Source: Crocinitomicaceae bacterium
GTDB taxonomy: Bacteria; Bacteroidota; Bacteroidia; Flavobacteriales_D; Crocinitomicaceae
Length of the DNA: 55,423 bases
Reading direction: 5' to 3'
Assembly: GCA_029254025.1 (NCBI GenBank)
Contig: JAQWYK010000023.1
Span: 1-55,423 of the forward strand
Of this stretch, positions 16,451-25,570 are shown piece by piece. The notes beneath the pieces are model-generated. The model was not told the origin of the DNA. It saw nothing but the letters and a program-made list of their open reading frames with translations, and ran no database searches. How positions within the stretch are numbered: position 1 is the first letter of the stretch; each line of letters starts with the position of its first letter. A program made the translations under genes and the position numbers.

Positions 16451-17533
16451 CTAGAATTCACCAGGAATTCGTTTTGAAATCGTTTCTAAATATTTCTTTA
16501 AATTCTGTTCATCGTTTTTATCGAGAATAAGAAGCTTGTTATCCGCTTCTACCACAATTTTGTTGTCCATTCCCTGTATGACGGCGACTCTATCTTCTGG
16601 TAATTTAACTAAGCAATCGTGCGAATCGATCATAAAAATCTTTTCGGATGACGCAGCGTTACCATTGTAGTCTTTTTCTAAATGGCCATACAAACTTCCC
16701 CATGTACCTAAGTCAGACCAATCAAAATCTGCCAATACAACGTCCACGTTCTTTGCATTTTCCATAATTCCGAAGTCGATAGAAATGTCTTCGCACGCCA
16801 TGAACGCTTGATCGGTGTAGATCTTTTCGCCGGGGGTGCTGTAGACGTGAAAATCGTTACAGAACAAATCGTAGAGATCAGGTTTGAATTTTTGAACCGC
16901 CGCAAGAATTGTTTTCGCGCGCCACACAAAAATTCCTGAATTCCAGTAATAATCACCGCTTTTTAAAAAGATTTCTGCTAATTCCCTGTTGGGTTTTTCT
17001 GTGAATTGTTTGACCTTCTTGATTTGACCTCCTAAGATATCACCATCCTGATGAAACTGAATATATCCGTAGCCAGAATCAGGACGCGTCGGTTTTATTC
17101 CAAGTGTAATAAGGCGGTCATTATCCTGTGCGCGTTGGATGGCAATATTAACAATGTGTTCAAAGCGCTCTTCCTTCAGTATGAGGTGATCGGAAGGCGC
17201 AACCACGAGGTTAGCTTCTTTATTAATCGCATAAATTTTAGCGGCGGCATACGTGATACACGGAGCTGTGTTCTTCCGTATGGGCTCTGTCAGAATTCGA
17301 TCAGCTGAAAGTTGTGGGAGTTGTTGCTTTACGAGACCTACATATCTTTCATTCGTGACGACGTATATTTGATCCTCAGGCGCAATCCGCTCAAGTCGCT
17401 CAAAAGTAAGTTGAATCAATGTTTTCCCGATTCCAAGCACATCGAGGAATTGCTTAGGTCGTGACGGTATTGACATCGGCCAAAAGCGACTCCCAACTCC
17501 ACCTGCCATTATGATTGCAAAGTTATTTTTCAT
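16451..17533 (-). CDS. manC: Mannose-1-phosphate guanylyltransferase
   Basis: A 360-residue nucleotidyltransferase that makes GDP-mannose from mannose-1-phosphate and GTP for surface glycans. The nucleotide loop IMAGGVGSRFWPMSIPSRPKQFL, the LTEPIRKNTAPCITYAA block, the VVAPSDH motif and EKPN (K-binding) are all diagnostic. It lacks the C-terminal isomerase domain of two-domain ManC/AlgA proteins, as expected for this short form. Its ATG overlaps the stop of the SprT-like gene by four bases, implying translational coupling. Confidence 0.94.
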   Translation of the reverse strand: MKNNFAIIMAGGVGSRFWPMSIPSRPKQFLDVLGIGKTLIQLTFERLERIAPEDQIYVVTNERYVGLVKQQLPQLSADRILTEPIRKNTAPCITYAAAKIYAINKEANLVVAPSDHLILKEERFEHIVNIAIQRAQDNDRLITLGIKPTRPDSGYGYIQFHQDGDILGGQIKKVKQFTEKPNRELAEIFLKSGDYYWNSGIFVWRAKTILAAVQKFKPDLYDLFCNDFHVYSTPGEKIYTDQAFMACEDISIDFGIMENAKNVDVVLADFDWSDLGTWGSLYGHLEKDYNGNAASSEKIFMIDSHDCLVKLPEDRVAVIQGMDNKIVVEADNKLLILDKNDEQNLKKYLETISKRIPGEF

Positions 17534-18159
17534 TCTTCTTGTTTTATAGGCTCCACTTCTGCTAGTCCGTTGATTAAATACATCTTTCCTGTGGAGACGT
17601 CTTTACAAAGATAGCGACTCCGACGTTTAAAACCTCGTTGAAAGCGCTTATCTTGGAGGATAAAGTGTTGCTCAATAGCAATTTCTTCCACTAAAACGGT
17701 GCTTTCTGCATTTTTGTTATATTGTTTGAGCGTTCGATAAAGATGAGCATCTGTGCAACTGGAAGCCTTTAGATTGTAAATACTTTTGGAAAGGGCTTTT
17801 TTGATATCTTCTGGAATTGTAGAGCTATCGAGTAATGGAATGAGCAAGGATCTAAACTCTGCTTTCCACTCCAAACCGTGTGCTTTCACTTTATTTCCAA
17901 ACTTTAGATAGGTATTCATGTGCGCGAATTCATGAAGGGTAGTAATCAAAAACGCATACGGGTTCAAATCGTGATTGATTGTAATTACATGCGATGTTCG
18001 TTGACCATACGGAGGTCGATAATCACCGAGTTTCGTTTTTCTGCTCCTGGTAACTTTGAATTGAACTTTCTCGGAAAACAATAAATTCACCAAATACGGT
18101 ACAAATTCGTGGGGAATATATTTCCGAAACCCCTCTTCAATTTGTGCTCGTTTGTTCAT
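17530..18159 (-). CDS. SprT-like zinc metalloprotein
   Basis: A 209-residue protein with the SprT/Spartan-type zinc-protease core. The HEFAH motif (H76, E77, H80) and a likely third ligand, H94 in KAHGLEWK, are seen. In eukaryotes Spartan degrades DNA-protein crosslinks; the bacterial role is poorly defined. It is the first gene of the unit with manC and the CxxC protein. A TAACTTTG box ends five bases before its ATG, so the mRNA is likely near-leaderless. There is no C-terminal zinc ribbon like that of E. coli SprT that I can see. Confidence 0.85.
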   Translation of the reverse strand: MNKRAQIEEGFRKYIPHEFVPYLVNLLFSEKVQFKVTRSRKTKLGDYRPPYGQRTSHVITINHDLNPYAFLITTLHEFAHMNTYLKFGNKVKAHGLEWKAEFRSLLIPLLDSSTIPEDIKKALSKSIYNLKASSCTDAHLYRTLKQYNKNAESTVLVEEIAIEQHFILQDKRFQRGFKRRSRYLCKDVSTGKMYLINGLAEVEPIKQEE

Positions 18160-18164
18160 GATTT

Positions 18165-18172
18165 CAAAGTTA
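18165..18172 (-). promoter_or_regulatory. -7 box of the sprT-like/manC unit
   Basis: On the minus strand TAACTTTG matches TAnnTTTG exactly and ends five bases before the ATG at 18159. A near-match TAATTTAG (18235-18242) serves the divergent mlaE-like gene. Confidence 0.5.
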
Positions 18173-18250
18173 ATATTCTTGCCGTTTTCTTGCTATTTTT
18201 ACTGAATAATTACCTGCAATTCAGAATAAGCTATTAATTTAGCGGAAGCT

Positions 18251-18991
18251 ATGAGTTACATCAATTCAATTGGAAAGTATTTTGGAATGTTGCGGTATGT
18301 TTTTTCTCGTCCCGAACGTTTGAAAGTATATCACACGCGTACCTTCAATGAGATTGAAATCATTGGATTGAATTCGATAGGAATTGTTGCTATTTTATCG
18401 GTGTTTATTGGAGCGGTTATATCGATGCAGACTGCAGCCAACATGACGAGTCCACTTTTACCTAAATATACTATTGGTTACATTACACGTTCAAGTACGA
18501 TACTCGAATTTTCCCCAACAATAATCTCACTCATTTTGGCGGGAAAGGTAGGTTCCAACATTGCTTCGGAAATTGGAACCATGAAGGTGACCGAACAAAT
18601 TGATGCGTTGGAAATCATGGGAGTAAACTCATTGAGTTTCTTAATTCTACCGAAAACAATTGCAGCGATGTTCTTCTTTCCATTTCTAATTATTTTCTCA
18701 ATGGGATTAAGCTTGGTAGGAGGGTACGTTGCTGTAACTGCCACTGGATTATCCTCTCATGAAGAGTATGTATTTGGAATCAGGTCCTTTTTCTTAGTCA
18801 GTGATATTACTTATGCTTTATTTAAAACAGTTTGCTTTGCATTTATTATTGTGACTGTTTCTTCTTTCTTTGGTTATTATACGAAAGGGGGAGCCTTGGA
18901 TGTTGGAAAATCTTCCACGCAAGCCGTAGTATGGAGTAGTATTTGTATTCTACTGACCAACTTTATTTTAACTCAATTGATTCTCTTGTAA
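18251..18991 (+). CDS. mlaE: MlaE-family lipid ABC transporter permease
   Basis: A 246-residue integral membrane protein of the MlaE/YrbE family, permease of an inner-membrane complex that moves phospholipids between inner and outer membranes. An amphipathic start is followed by about five TM helices. The family motif SSILEFSPTIISLILAGKVG reads here TRSSTILEFSPTIISLILAG. The segment GSNIASEIGTMKVTEQIDALEIMG is the conserved MlaE cytosolic loop. Its stop is directly followed by the ATG of the ATPase gene. No MCE-domain (mlaD) gene is adjacent, so that partner is elsewhere. Confidence 0.93.
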   Translation: MSYINSIGKYFGMLRYVFSRPERLKVYHTRTFNEIEIIGLNSIGIVAILSVFIGAVISMQTAANMTSPLLPKYTIGYITRSSTILEFSPTIISLILAGKVGSNIASEIGTMKVTEQIDALEIMGVNSLSFLILPKTIAAMFFFPFLIIFSMGLSLVGGYVAVTATGLSSHEEYVFGIRSFFLVSDITYALFKTVCFAFIIVTVSSFFGYYTKGGALDVGKSSTQAVVWSSICILLTNFILTQLILL

Positions 18992-19759
18992 ATGATTGAA
19001 GTAAAAAATGTGAATAAGTCATTTGGGGACAATCACGTATTGAAGGATTTCAATGCTGCGTTTGAGCCAGGAAGGGTGAACTTAATTATTGGTCAGTCCG
19101 GTTCTGGAAAATCAGTGCTTACAAAATGTATTGTTGGGTTAATGGAAATTGATGGCGGTCAAATACTCTTTGATGGCAATGATTTTTCCAAGATGAACAG
19201 ATTGGAGCGAAAAGAGATTCGCAAAGAGATCGGAATGTTGTTTCAAGGTTCCGCGTTGTTTGATTCCTTAACTGTCGAAGAAAACATTATGTTTCCATTG
19301 ACCATGTTCACGAAAATGTCTAACAAGGAAATGCTCGATCGGGCTAATTTTTGTTTGGACCGTGTAAATCTAGAAGGGAGAAATAAATTATACCCAGCTG
19401 AATGTAGTGGTGGTATGCAGAAACGTATTGCGATTGCTCGTGCCATCGCTATGAATCCAAAATATTTGTTTTGCGATGAGCCAAACTCTGGATTAGACCC
19501 AAGTACATCGATTGTAATTGATAACTTGATTAAAGAAATCACCTACGAATATAACATGACCACTATTGTGATTACGCATGACATGAATAGTGTGATTGAG
19601 ATTGGAGATAGCATCGTTTTCGTATATGGAGGTCGCAGCTGGTGGTACGGCAATAAGGAAGATATCATTAAAACGGATAATCCGGAAATCAATGATTTTG
19701 TATATGCTTCACAGTTTATGAAAAACTTGAAGAATAAGCTCAAACAAGAGGGAATGTAA
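18992..19759 (+). CDS. mlaF: MlaF-type ABC ATP-binding protein
   Basis: A 255-residue ABC ATPase partner of the MlaE-like permease. Walker A is GQSGSGKSV, signature CSGGMQKRIAIARAIA, Walker B KYLFCDEPNSGLDP, and the switch histidine is in VITHDMNSV. The MlaF-like features IGMLFQGSALFDSLTVEENIMFPL and the LEGR segment fit retrograde or anterograde phospholipid transporters rather than nutrient importers. It follows the permease gene with zero spacing and precedes arsC by one base. Confidence 0.93.
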   Translation: MIEVKNVNKSFGDNHVLKDFNAAFEPGRVNLIIGQSGSGKSVLTKCIVGLMEIDGGQILFDGNDFSKMNRLERKEIRKEIGMLFQGSALFDSLTVEENIMFPLTMFTKMSNKEMLDRANFCLDRVNLEGRNKLYPAECSGGMQKRIAIARAIAMNPKYLFCDEPNSGLDPSTSIVIDNLIKEITYEYNMTTIVITHDMNSVIEIGDSIVFVYGGRSWWYGNKEDIIKTDNPEINDFVYASQFMKNLKNKLKQEGM

Positions 19760-19760
19760 A

Positions 19761-20102
19761 ATGAAAATTTATCACAATCCACGGTGTTCAAAAAGTAGAC
19801 AAGCACTTGAAATTTTACGAGATCACGAGGTAGAACCCGAAGTTATAGAATATTTAAGGGAGGTTCCAACGAAAAGTGAATTAGAAGAAATTATCCAGCT
19901 TTTAGGCGTTTCGCCAGAAGCGATCATTCGGAAAGGAGAACCAGATTATAAGGATAATTTTAAAGGTAAAAATCTTTCTGATCAAGACTGGATTCAAGCC
20001 ATGCTGGATTATCCGAAATTAATTGAGCGTCCAATTATTATTGAAGGAAATAAGGCGGTTGTAGGCCGCCCACCAGAGAAGGTATTGACATTACTTAAAT
20101 AG
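19761..20102 (+). CDS. arsC: ArsC-family thioredoxin-like reductase (arsenate reductase, glutaredoxin type)
   Basis: A 113-residue protein with thioredoxin fold. The catalytic cysteine is C9 in HNPRCSKSRQ, and the downstream substrate-binding arginine is in LIERPIII plus VVGRPPEKV. The length and motifs match the YfgD/ArsC branch, whose members do not always reduce arsenate; no ars operon genes are nearby. It ends the transcript of the MlaEF-like genes and is followed by a strong hairpin terminator. The true substrate is open. Confidence 0.88.
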   Translation: MKIYHNPRCSKSRQALEILRDHEVEPEVIEYLREVPTKSELEEIIQLLGVSPEAIIRKGEPDYKDNFKGKNLSDQDWIQAMLDYPKLIERPIIIEGNKAVVGRPPEKVLTLLK

Positions 20103-20122
20103 GCAGAAGAGATGGAGTCAAT

Positions 20123-20155
20123 AAAAAAGGAGGTGAATTTTTCACCTCCTTTTTT
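20123..20155. terminator. Bidirectional rho-independent terminator, arsC / acyl-CoA dehydrogenase
   Basis: AAAAAAGGAGGTGAA, a TTT loop and its exact complement TTCACCTCCTTTTTT make a perfect 15-bp stem with A-tract/T-tract flanks on both strands. It sits between convergent arsC and the acyl-CoA dehydrogenase gene. Confidence 0.93.
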
Positions 20156-20172
20156 GTTATGCTTTTTAGCAA

Positions 20173-21369
20173 TTATTTTTCTGGCATTTCTCTAGTGAAA
20201 GAAGGTATCCCAGTAACATCCATACCAGTGATTAACAAGTGAATGTCATGCGTTCCTTCATAAGTCACTACTGATTCAAGGTTGGCCATGTGGCGCATCA
20301 TAGAGTATTCAGAAGTGATTCCCATTCCACCATGAATCTGTCGTGCTTCGCGCGCAATGTTCAATGCGATTTCCACATTGTTACGCTTTGCCATGGATAT
20401 TTGAGCGGATGTTGCTCGGCCATCATTTCTCAATTGACCTAAACGGAAAGTAAGCAATTGTGCTTTTGTAATTTCAGTAATCATTTCAGCCAATTTTTTC
20501 TGGATCAATTGAAACGCACCAATCGGAACATTGAACTGAGTTCTTTCTTTTGAGTAGCGTAATGCCTGGTCATAACAATCCATAGCAGCACCTAAAGCAC
20601 CCCAAGCTATTCCGTAGCGTGCTGAATCTAAACAAGAAAGAGGAGCACCTAAACCACTTCTTCCTGGAAGCAAGTTTTCCTTAGGAACTTTTACATTTTC
20701 AAAAATCAATTCTCCAGTTGCTGATGCACGAAGTGATAATTTCCCATGCATTTCAGGCGTTGAAAAACCTTCCATACCACGCTCCACGATTAAACCGTGA
20801 ATTCTTCCGTTTTCATCTTTTGCCCATACAACAGCGACTGCCGCAAATGGAGCATTAGAAATCCACATTTTAGAACCATTCAAAAGGTAATGGTCGCCCA
20901 TGTCTTTGAAGTTTGTAAGCATGCCGCCGGGGTTTGACCCGTGGTCGGGTTCTGTCAGACCAAAGCAACCAACAATCTCACCTGAAGCCAATTTTGGCAG
21001 AAACTTTTGTTTTTGTTCTTCACTTCCGTATTTCCAAATTGGATACATCACCAACGAACTTTGAACAGATGCTGTAGAGCGCAGACCTGAGTCACACCGT
21101 TCTAATTCTTGCATGATTAATCCGTATGAGATTTGATCGAGTCCAGCTCCGCCGTATTCTTCAGGGATATAGGGTCCAAACGCACCGATCTCTCCCAGAC
21201 CACCTAAAATGTGCATTGGAAAAGTAGCTTTCTCATAATGTTCGTCAATGATGGGAGAAACTTCTTTCTTTACCCAGGCTCGCGCAGTGTCACGAATGAG
21301 TTTGTGCTCATCTGTTAACAAGTCATCTAATAGGTAGTAATCAGGGTGTGTATACAAATCGGATTTCAT
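20173..21369 (-). CDS. Acyl-CoA dehydrogenase, glutaryl-CoA dehydrogenase-like
   Basis: A 398-residue FAD enzyme of the acyl-CoA dehydrogenase family. The segment ERCDSGLRSTASVQSSLVM with Arg97, equivalent to the glutarate-binding arginine of GCDH, the SNPGGMLTNF block and the catalytic glutamate E371 in TYEGTHDIH all point to the glutaryl-CoA dehydrogenase group (lysine and tryptophan degradation). In Bacteroidota this subgroup is sometimes annotated only as acyl-CoA dehydrogenase, so the substrate is probable rather than certain. It is monocistronic, with a terminator behind and its own TATTTTTG box ahead. Confidence 0.9.
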   Translation of the reverse strand: MKSDLYTHPDYYLLDDLLTDEHKLIRDTARAWVKKEVSPIIDEHYEKATFPMHILGGLGEIGAFGPYIPEEYGGAGLDQISYGLIMQELERCDSGLRSTASVQSSLVMYPIWKYGSEEQKQKFLPKLASGEIVGCFGLTEPDHGSNPGGMLTNFKDMGDHYLLNGSKMWISNAPFAAVAVVWAKDENGRIHGLIVERGMEGFSTPEMHGKLSLRASATGELIFENVKVPKENLLPGRSGLGAPLSCLDSARYGIAWGALGAAMDCYDQALRYSKERTQFNVPIGAFQLIQKKLAEMITEITKAQLLTFRLGQLRNDGRATSAQISMAKRNNVEIALNIAREARQIHGGMGITSEYSMMRHMANLESVVTYEGTHDIHLLITGMDVTGIPSFTREMPEK

Positions 21370-21391
21370 ATCTAACTTTTTAAAAACTGCA

Positions 21392-21399
21392 CAAAAATA
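21392..21399 (-). promoter_or_regulatory. -7 box of the acyl-CoA dehydrogenase gene
   Basis: On the minus strand TATTTTTG ends 22 bases before the ATG at 21369. No clear -33 TTTG was found at the standard spacing. Confidence 0.45.
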
Positions 21400-21451
21400 G
21401 GTAAATAATTCACTTTTTTAACGAATATCAGCTTCAAGTTCAGACATATTG

Positions 21452-21459
21452 TATTTTTG
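21452..21459 (+). promoter_or_regulatory. -7 box of the DUF4271-hemD unit
   Basis: TATTTTTG matches TAnnTTTG exactly and ends nine bases before the ATG at 21469, implying a very short leader. Confidence 0.5.
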
Positions 21460-21468
21460 TAACCAACA

Positions 21469-22152
21469 ATGCATGCACTGAATTTATTTCTTTTACAAAC
21501 AGCGACGCAAGAAGGTAGTTATTTGCTCGATCCTAGAGTGATGTGGTATCCCTCTTGGGTGATTTATGCCGTTGTATTAACCGTCGCTTTGGTAGGTGTT
21601 GTGCGTGTGGTAAATGAAGACTTGATTTGGGGAGTGTTTACTTGTCTTTTTGTGCGCCCTTCCTCTTCTACTAACTTTAGGGAGACCATGGGGATTATGG
21701 GTAAAACGTATTGGTTATTGGTACTCAATTATACCATTATCTCCAGTATATTCGCTCTTCTGGTGATTCAGCGGTTAGCACTTGAATGGCACCCTTTGTA
21801 TATCCTGGCACCAATGATTATTTTTCTTCATCCAATAGTAGCACTCATGATAACGAGTTTTTTCACTGGTGAGTCGCGTCGAATGCGTGAAAACATTCAA
21901 GTTATTAGTATGAGTTATCAATTGATGGGTTTGGTTTTGATACCATTTACCATTATATTGTTATTAAATCCAGCATTTTTTTATCAGATTGCGTACGTTG
22001 GAGCTATTATTTTTTGGGTGTTTTATGTAGTTCGACTCTATCGTGGAGGGAGTTATGCGATTCAGAATAATATTCCGTGGTATTATATAATTTTATATCT
22101 TTGCAGCCTAGAAATTATACCGTTAGCAGTTTTTTATAAACTTATAACGTAA
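21469..22152 (+). CDS. DUF4271 membrane protein
   Basis: A 227-residue protein with five or six hydrophobic helices, including VIYAVVLTVALVGVVRVV, LLVLNYTIISSIFALLV and IIILYLCSLEIIPLAVFYKL-like C-terminal segments. Family DUF4271 is typical of Bacteroidota and is regularly found immediately before hemD, as here. The family has no established function; the linkage hints at a role in heme synthesis or its membrane coupling, but that is inference. Confidence 0.85.
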   Translation: MHALNLFLLQTATQEGSYLLDPRVMWYPSWVIYAVVLTVALVGVVRVVNEDLIWGVFTCLFVRPSSSTNFRETMGIMGKTYWLLVLNYTIISSIFALLVIQRLALEWHPLYILAPMIIFLHPIVALMITSFFTGESRRMRENIQVISMSYQLMGLVLIPFTIILLLNPAFFYQIAYVGAIIFWVFYVVRLYRGGSYAIQNNIPWYYIILYLCSLEIIPLAVFYKLIT

Positions 22153-22189
22153 TTTGATAGAGCTAATTGTTGAACAAAATACTGCGATT

Positions 22190-22936
22190 TTGAGCGTTAA
22201 GACGATACTAGTTTCTCAACCTAAACCTGACAATGATAAAAATCCTTATCAGGCTTTAGCGGAAAAACATAATTTGAAAATTGATTTTCGTCCTTTTATT
22301 CATGTAGAAGGGGTGGATAAGTCTGAATTTCGCACGCAACGGGTCGATTTAGCGCAGCATACGGCTGTTATTATGACTTCAAAAACGGCAGTGGATCATT
22401 ATTTTCGCATTGCAGAAGAATGTCGTTTCGAGGTTCCAACAACGATGAAGTTCTTTTGTATTTCTGAGGCAGTGGCCTATTATCTTCAGAAGTATGTTGC
22501 CTATCGTAAGCGTAAAATATTTCATGGAAAGCAAACCATCCAAGATTTGATGGAAGCGATGAAAAAACATAAAAAGGAGAAATATTTACTTCCTTGTTCA
22601 GACATTCTTCGCGATATTATTCCTGAAACCCTTGATAAATTTGGTATTGATTATACTAAAGTAGTGCTCTACAAAACAGTAGCTTCTGATTTGTCAGATT
22701 TGGAAGATGTGTACTACGATATGCTTGTATTCTTTTCTCCATCCGGAATCGAATCGTTATTGAAGAATTTTCCTGATTTTAAGCAAAACGATACATTGAT
22801 AGCTGCTTTTGGGCCAACGACGGCGAAGGCAGTGGTAGATAATAATCTTCGATTGGACGTTCACGCTCCTCAACCTCAAGCTCCTTCAATGACCATGGCT
22901 ATTGAAAACTATGTGAAGGACGCAAAGAAGAAGTAA
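22190..22936 (+). CDS. hemD: Uroporphyrinogen-III synthase
   Basis: A protein of about 248 residues that closes and inverts hydroxymethylbilane to uroporphyrinogen III. The N-terminal strand SVKTILVSQPKPDNDKNPY, the FRPFIHVEGV segment and the ring-binding SKTAVDHYFRIAEE region match Bacteroidota HemD. The second domain carries FFSPSGIESLLKNFP and AAFGPTTAKAV, the conserved synthase motifs. The open frame extends back to TTG 22154, but TTG 22190 gives MSVKTILVSQ, the usual family start. It is paired with DUF4271 upstream. Confidence 0.9.
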   Translation: MSVKTILVSQPKPDNDKNPYQALAEKHNLKIDFRPFIHVEGVDKSEFRTQRVDLAQHTAVIMTSKTAVDHYFRIAEECRFEVPTTMKFFCISEAVAYYLQKYVAYRKRKIFHGKQTIQDLMEAMKKHKKEKYLLPCSDILRDIIPETLDKFGIDYTKVVLYKTVASDLSDLEDVYYDMLVFFSPSGIESLLKNFPDFKQNDTLIAAFGPTTAKAVVDNNLRLDVHAPQPQAPSMTMAIENYVKDAKKK

Positions 22937-23032
22937 CGCTGGTCACTTTACTGTCTCAAAAATTGTTACTGTACTCCTTTAATTCGGTTGCCGTGTTAAT
23001 TTTTTTTATTTTTACACTGTATAATTTAGACC

Positions 23033-25558
23033 ATGCAGAAAAATAAGGATACTTCAAATCCCTCCAAGAGACTTAATAAAAAAACGAGCAATGTACTTAT
23101 CCTAGTTGTATGGATAGTTGGCTTGTTGCCTTTATTTGGTATCCTTTATCTGCGCTATGTAAAAACTGAGGGGGGGAATTTGCCTTCTGTGGCTATGCTC
23201 GAGAATCAAGAAGAGATGTTGGCGACTACCGTTTTTGCAGGAGATGGAGTGACGGAACTCGGGAAATACTGGAAAGTGAATCGCACGAGTGTTCACTACA
23301 ATGAAATTTCTGCTAATGTGACTGCAGCACTCGTTTCTACGGAAGATGAACGCTATGAAGAGCATTCTGGAATTGATGCGAAAGCTGTGGGGCGTGCATT
23401 GGTAAATATGGGGAGAGCCGGCGGGGCCTCCACGATTTCACAACAGTTGGCGAAACTAATGTTTACCTTGAAAGAGCGTGATGATAAAAGAAATGCGCAG
23501 TTGGAGGGTAAGGAAGAAACCCAAGAGGAGCGTACAATGCGAGGAATGGGGAAATACGAAAAACGATTTTACGAAAAAGTAAAGGAAAACATTATCGCCC
23601 TTCGATTAGAAAACCGCTACACCAAAAAAGAAATTATAACCATGTATTTGAATCAATTTGATTTCTTATACAATGCGGTAGGAATCGCTTCAGCAGCAAA
23701 AGTCTATTACAATAAAGAACCAAAGGACCTCTTGGCGGAAGAGGCTGCCATGTTGGTGGGGATGTGTAAAAATCCTGGTTTGTATAACCCTTACGGATAT
23801 AAAGTAAAGAATTATCGCAGGAAAATCGCTCTAGAAAAAGGAGTGACAGTAGATGCGGTGTCCGATGATGAGGTAAAAGAACGGAAAGAGAAGGATTCAT
23901 TGCGTGCAGTTGAACGAAGAAATACAGTACTATATAAATGGTATGAGAATTCTGAGAAAAACAACCCAGCCCTAACGGCAAAGATAACGAAGGAAGAATA
24001 CGATAGTTTAAAACAAATTCCTCTTTATACGAACTATCAAACAGTAGATCATAAGGAGGGACTTGCGCCCTACTTCAGAGAGTCACTAAGAAATGAAGTT
24101 CGTGCTTTGTTGTCTGAAAAAAATGAAGAAGGAACCCTTAAATACGCTAAGCCAGACGGCAGTGCCTATGATATTTATGAAGATGGTTTAAAGATATACA
24201 CTACCATTGATCCGCGAATGCAAGAATATGCCGAACAGGCGGTTATAAAGCACTTGGGGGAGACCTTACAAGGACATTTTTCCAAGAACAATTCACGTAC
24301 GAAGCGTTATCCTTTTGATAACCGGATTTCTGAAGAAACCGTGAATCAGCTATTGAATTCAGCACTCAAACGATCTGAACGGTATCGTCGCGGTATTCAG
24401 GCTGGTCGATCTGATGAAGACGTACGGAAAGAATTTAATGAACCCATTGAAATGAAAGTATTTTCCTGGACTGGAGAAATTGACACTGTCATGACTCCAA
24501 TGGATTCTATCCGTTATTACAAAAACTTTTTGCGTACTGGGTTAATTTCGATTGAGCCCCAAACTGGATTTATTAAGGCATGGGTCGGTGGTGCGGATAT
24601 TCATCATTTTGGATACGATCACGTGAAGCAGGGAAAACGGCAAGTAGGATCAACGATTAAACCGTTTATTTATTCTGCTGGAATGCGATTTGGAGTCCTG
24701 ACATCTTGTGAAACAACACCTAATATCGAGTATTGTGTGGATGTACAAACAGGACCGAAGCCAACGGATATGACCTCTTGGTGTCCTCAAAATGCTGGAG
24801 TAGATATGAACGGACAACCGATTTCTTTTCGGAAGGGGTTAGCACAATCGATGAATAATATTACTGTAGCCGTGATGGCGCGCATGGGTGGTACCGCTGG
24901 TCCTGCTGCTGTTGCTAAGTTGATGCGTGATTTGAATATTGAAATTCGCGATCAGGATGTAGTACCAGCAATGTGTTTAGGGGTTATGGATTTGTCCTTG
25001 TGGGAAATGGTTGGTGCGCAATGTGCTTTTGTGAACAAAGGGATTTATAACAAGCCGACTGCACTAATGCGTATAGAAGATCGAAATGGAAATTTAATCT
25101 ATGAAGCAATACCGCAGTCCAAAGAGGTGATGTCTGAGGAATTGGCCTACGCTACAGTGGACATCATGAAAGATGTGATTAATGGAGGTACTGGTGGTAG
25201 CTTACGCGCAGCTTGGAGGCCTTGGGGAGGGATTACTTACCCAATGGCAGGAAAAACAGGCACGACACAAAATAATGCTGACGGTTGGTTTATGGGATTA
25301 ACACCTGATTTAGTAACTGGCGTATGGGTGGGTGCTGAGGATATGGCGGTGCGTTTTCGTTCAATGGAATGGGGGCAAGGAGCCCGCATGGCACTGCCAA
25401 TTTATGGATATTTGATGCAGAAGGTATATGCTGATCCTACTATAAAAATATCTAAAGAAGATTTTGAAATGCCAATTGGGTATGAAAACTCACCCTATAA
25501 TTGCAGAAACAACGGTCAAAATAATTCAAACACATCAGTCCCGGATTTAGGGTTTTAA
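23033..25558 (+). CDS. mrcA: Penicillin-binding protein 1A-like, bifunctional peptidoglycan synthase
   Basis: An 841-residue class A PBP with a single N-terminal TM helix. The GT51 glycosyltransferase catalytic motif is E104-D105 in STEDERYEEHSG, followed by GGASTISQQLAKL. The transpeptidase has the acyl serine S540 in GSTIKPF, S606-M-N in the SxN motif and K741-T-G in AGKTGTTQ. A central insertion, residues about 320-490, is typical of Bacteroidota PBPs. A TAATTTAG box, one mismatch from TAnnTTTG, ends three bases before the ATG. It is followed closely by scoA, which has no functional relation I know of. Confidence 0.96.
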   Translation: MQKNKDTSNPSKRLNKKTSNVLILVVWIVGLLPLFGILYLRYVKTEGGNLPSVAMLENQEEMLATTVFAGDGVTELGKYWKVNRTSVHYNEISANVTAALVSTEDERYEEHSGIDAKAVGRALVNMGRAGGASTISQQLAKLMFTLKERDDKRNAQLEGKEETQEERTMRGMGKYEKRFYEKVKENIIALRLENRYTKKEIITMYLNQFDFLYNAVGIASAAKVYYNKEPKDLLAEEAAMLVGMCKNPGLYNPYGYKVKNYRRKIALEKGVTVDAVSDDEVKERKEKDSLRAVERRNTVLYKWYENSEKNNPALTAKITKEEYDSLKQIPLYTNYQTVDHKEGLAPYFRESLRNEVRALLSEKNEEGTLKYAKPDGSAYDIYEDGLKIYTTIDPRMQEYAEQAVIKHLGETLQGHFSKNNSRTKRYPFDNRISEETVNQLLNSALKRSERYRRGIQAGRSDEDVRKEFNEPIEMKVFSWTGEIDTVMTPMDSIRYYKNFLRTGLISIEPQTGFIKAWVGGADIHHFGYDHVKQGKRQVGSTIKPFIYSAGMRFGVLTSCETTPNIEYCVDVQTGPKPTDMTSWCPQNAGVDMNGQPISFRKGLAQSMNNITVAVMARMGGTAGPAAVAKLMRDLNIEIRDQDVVPAMCLGVMDLSLWEMVGAQCAFVNKGIYNKPTALMRIEDRNGNLIYEAIPQSKEVMSEELAYATVDIMKDVINGGTGGSLRAAWRPWGGITYPMAGKTGTTQNNADGWFMGLTPDLVTGVWVGAEDMAVRFRSMEWGQGARMALPIYGYLMQKVYADPTIKISKEDFEMPIGYENSPYNCRNNGQNNSNTSVPDLGF

Positions 25559-25570
25559 AAGAAATAGTAT

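Noticed and set aside
22154-22189. Upstream TTG start for hemD
   Set aside because: The extra twelve residues match nothing in HemD, and TTG 22190 yields the usual SVKTILVSQ beginning.
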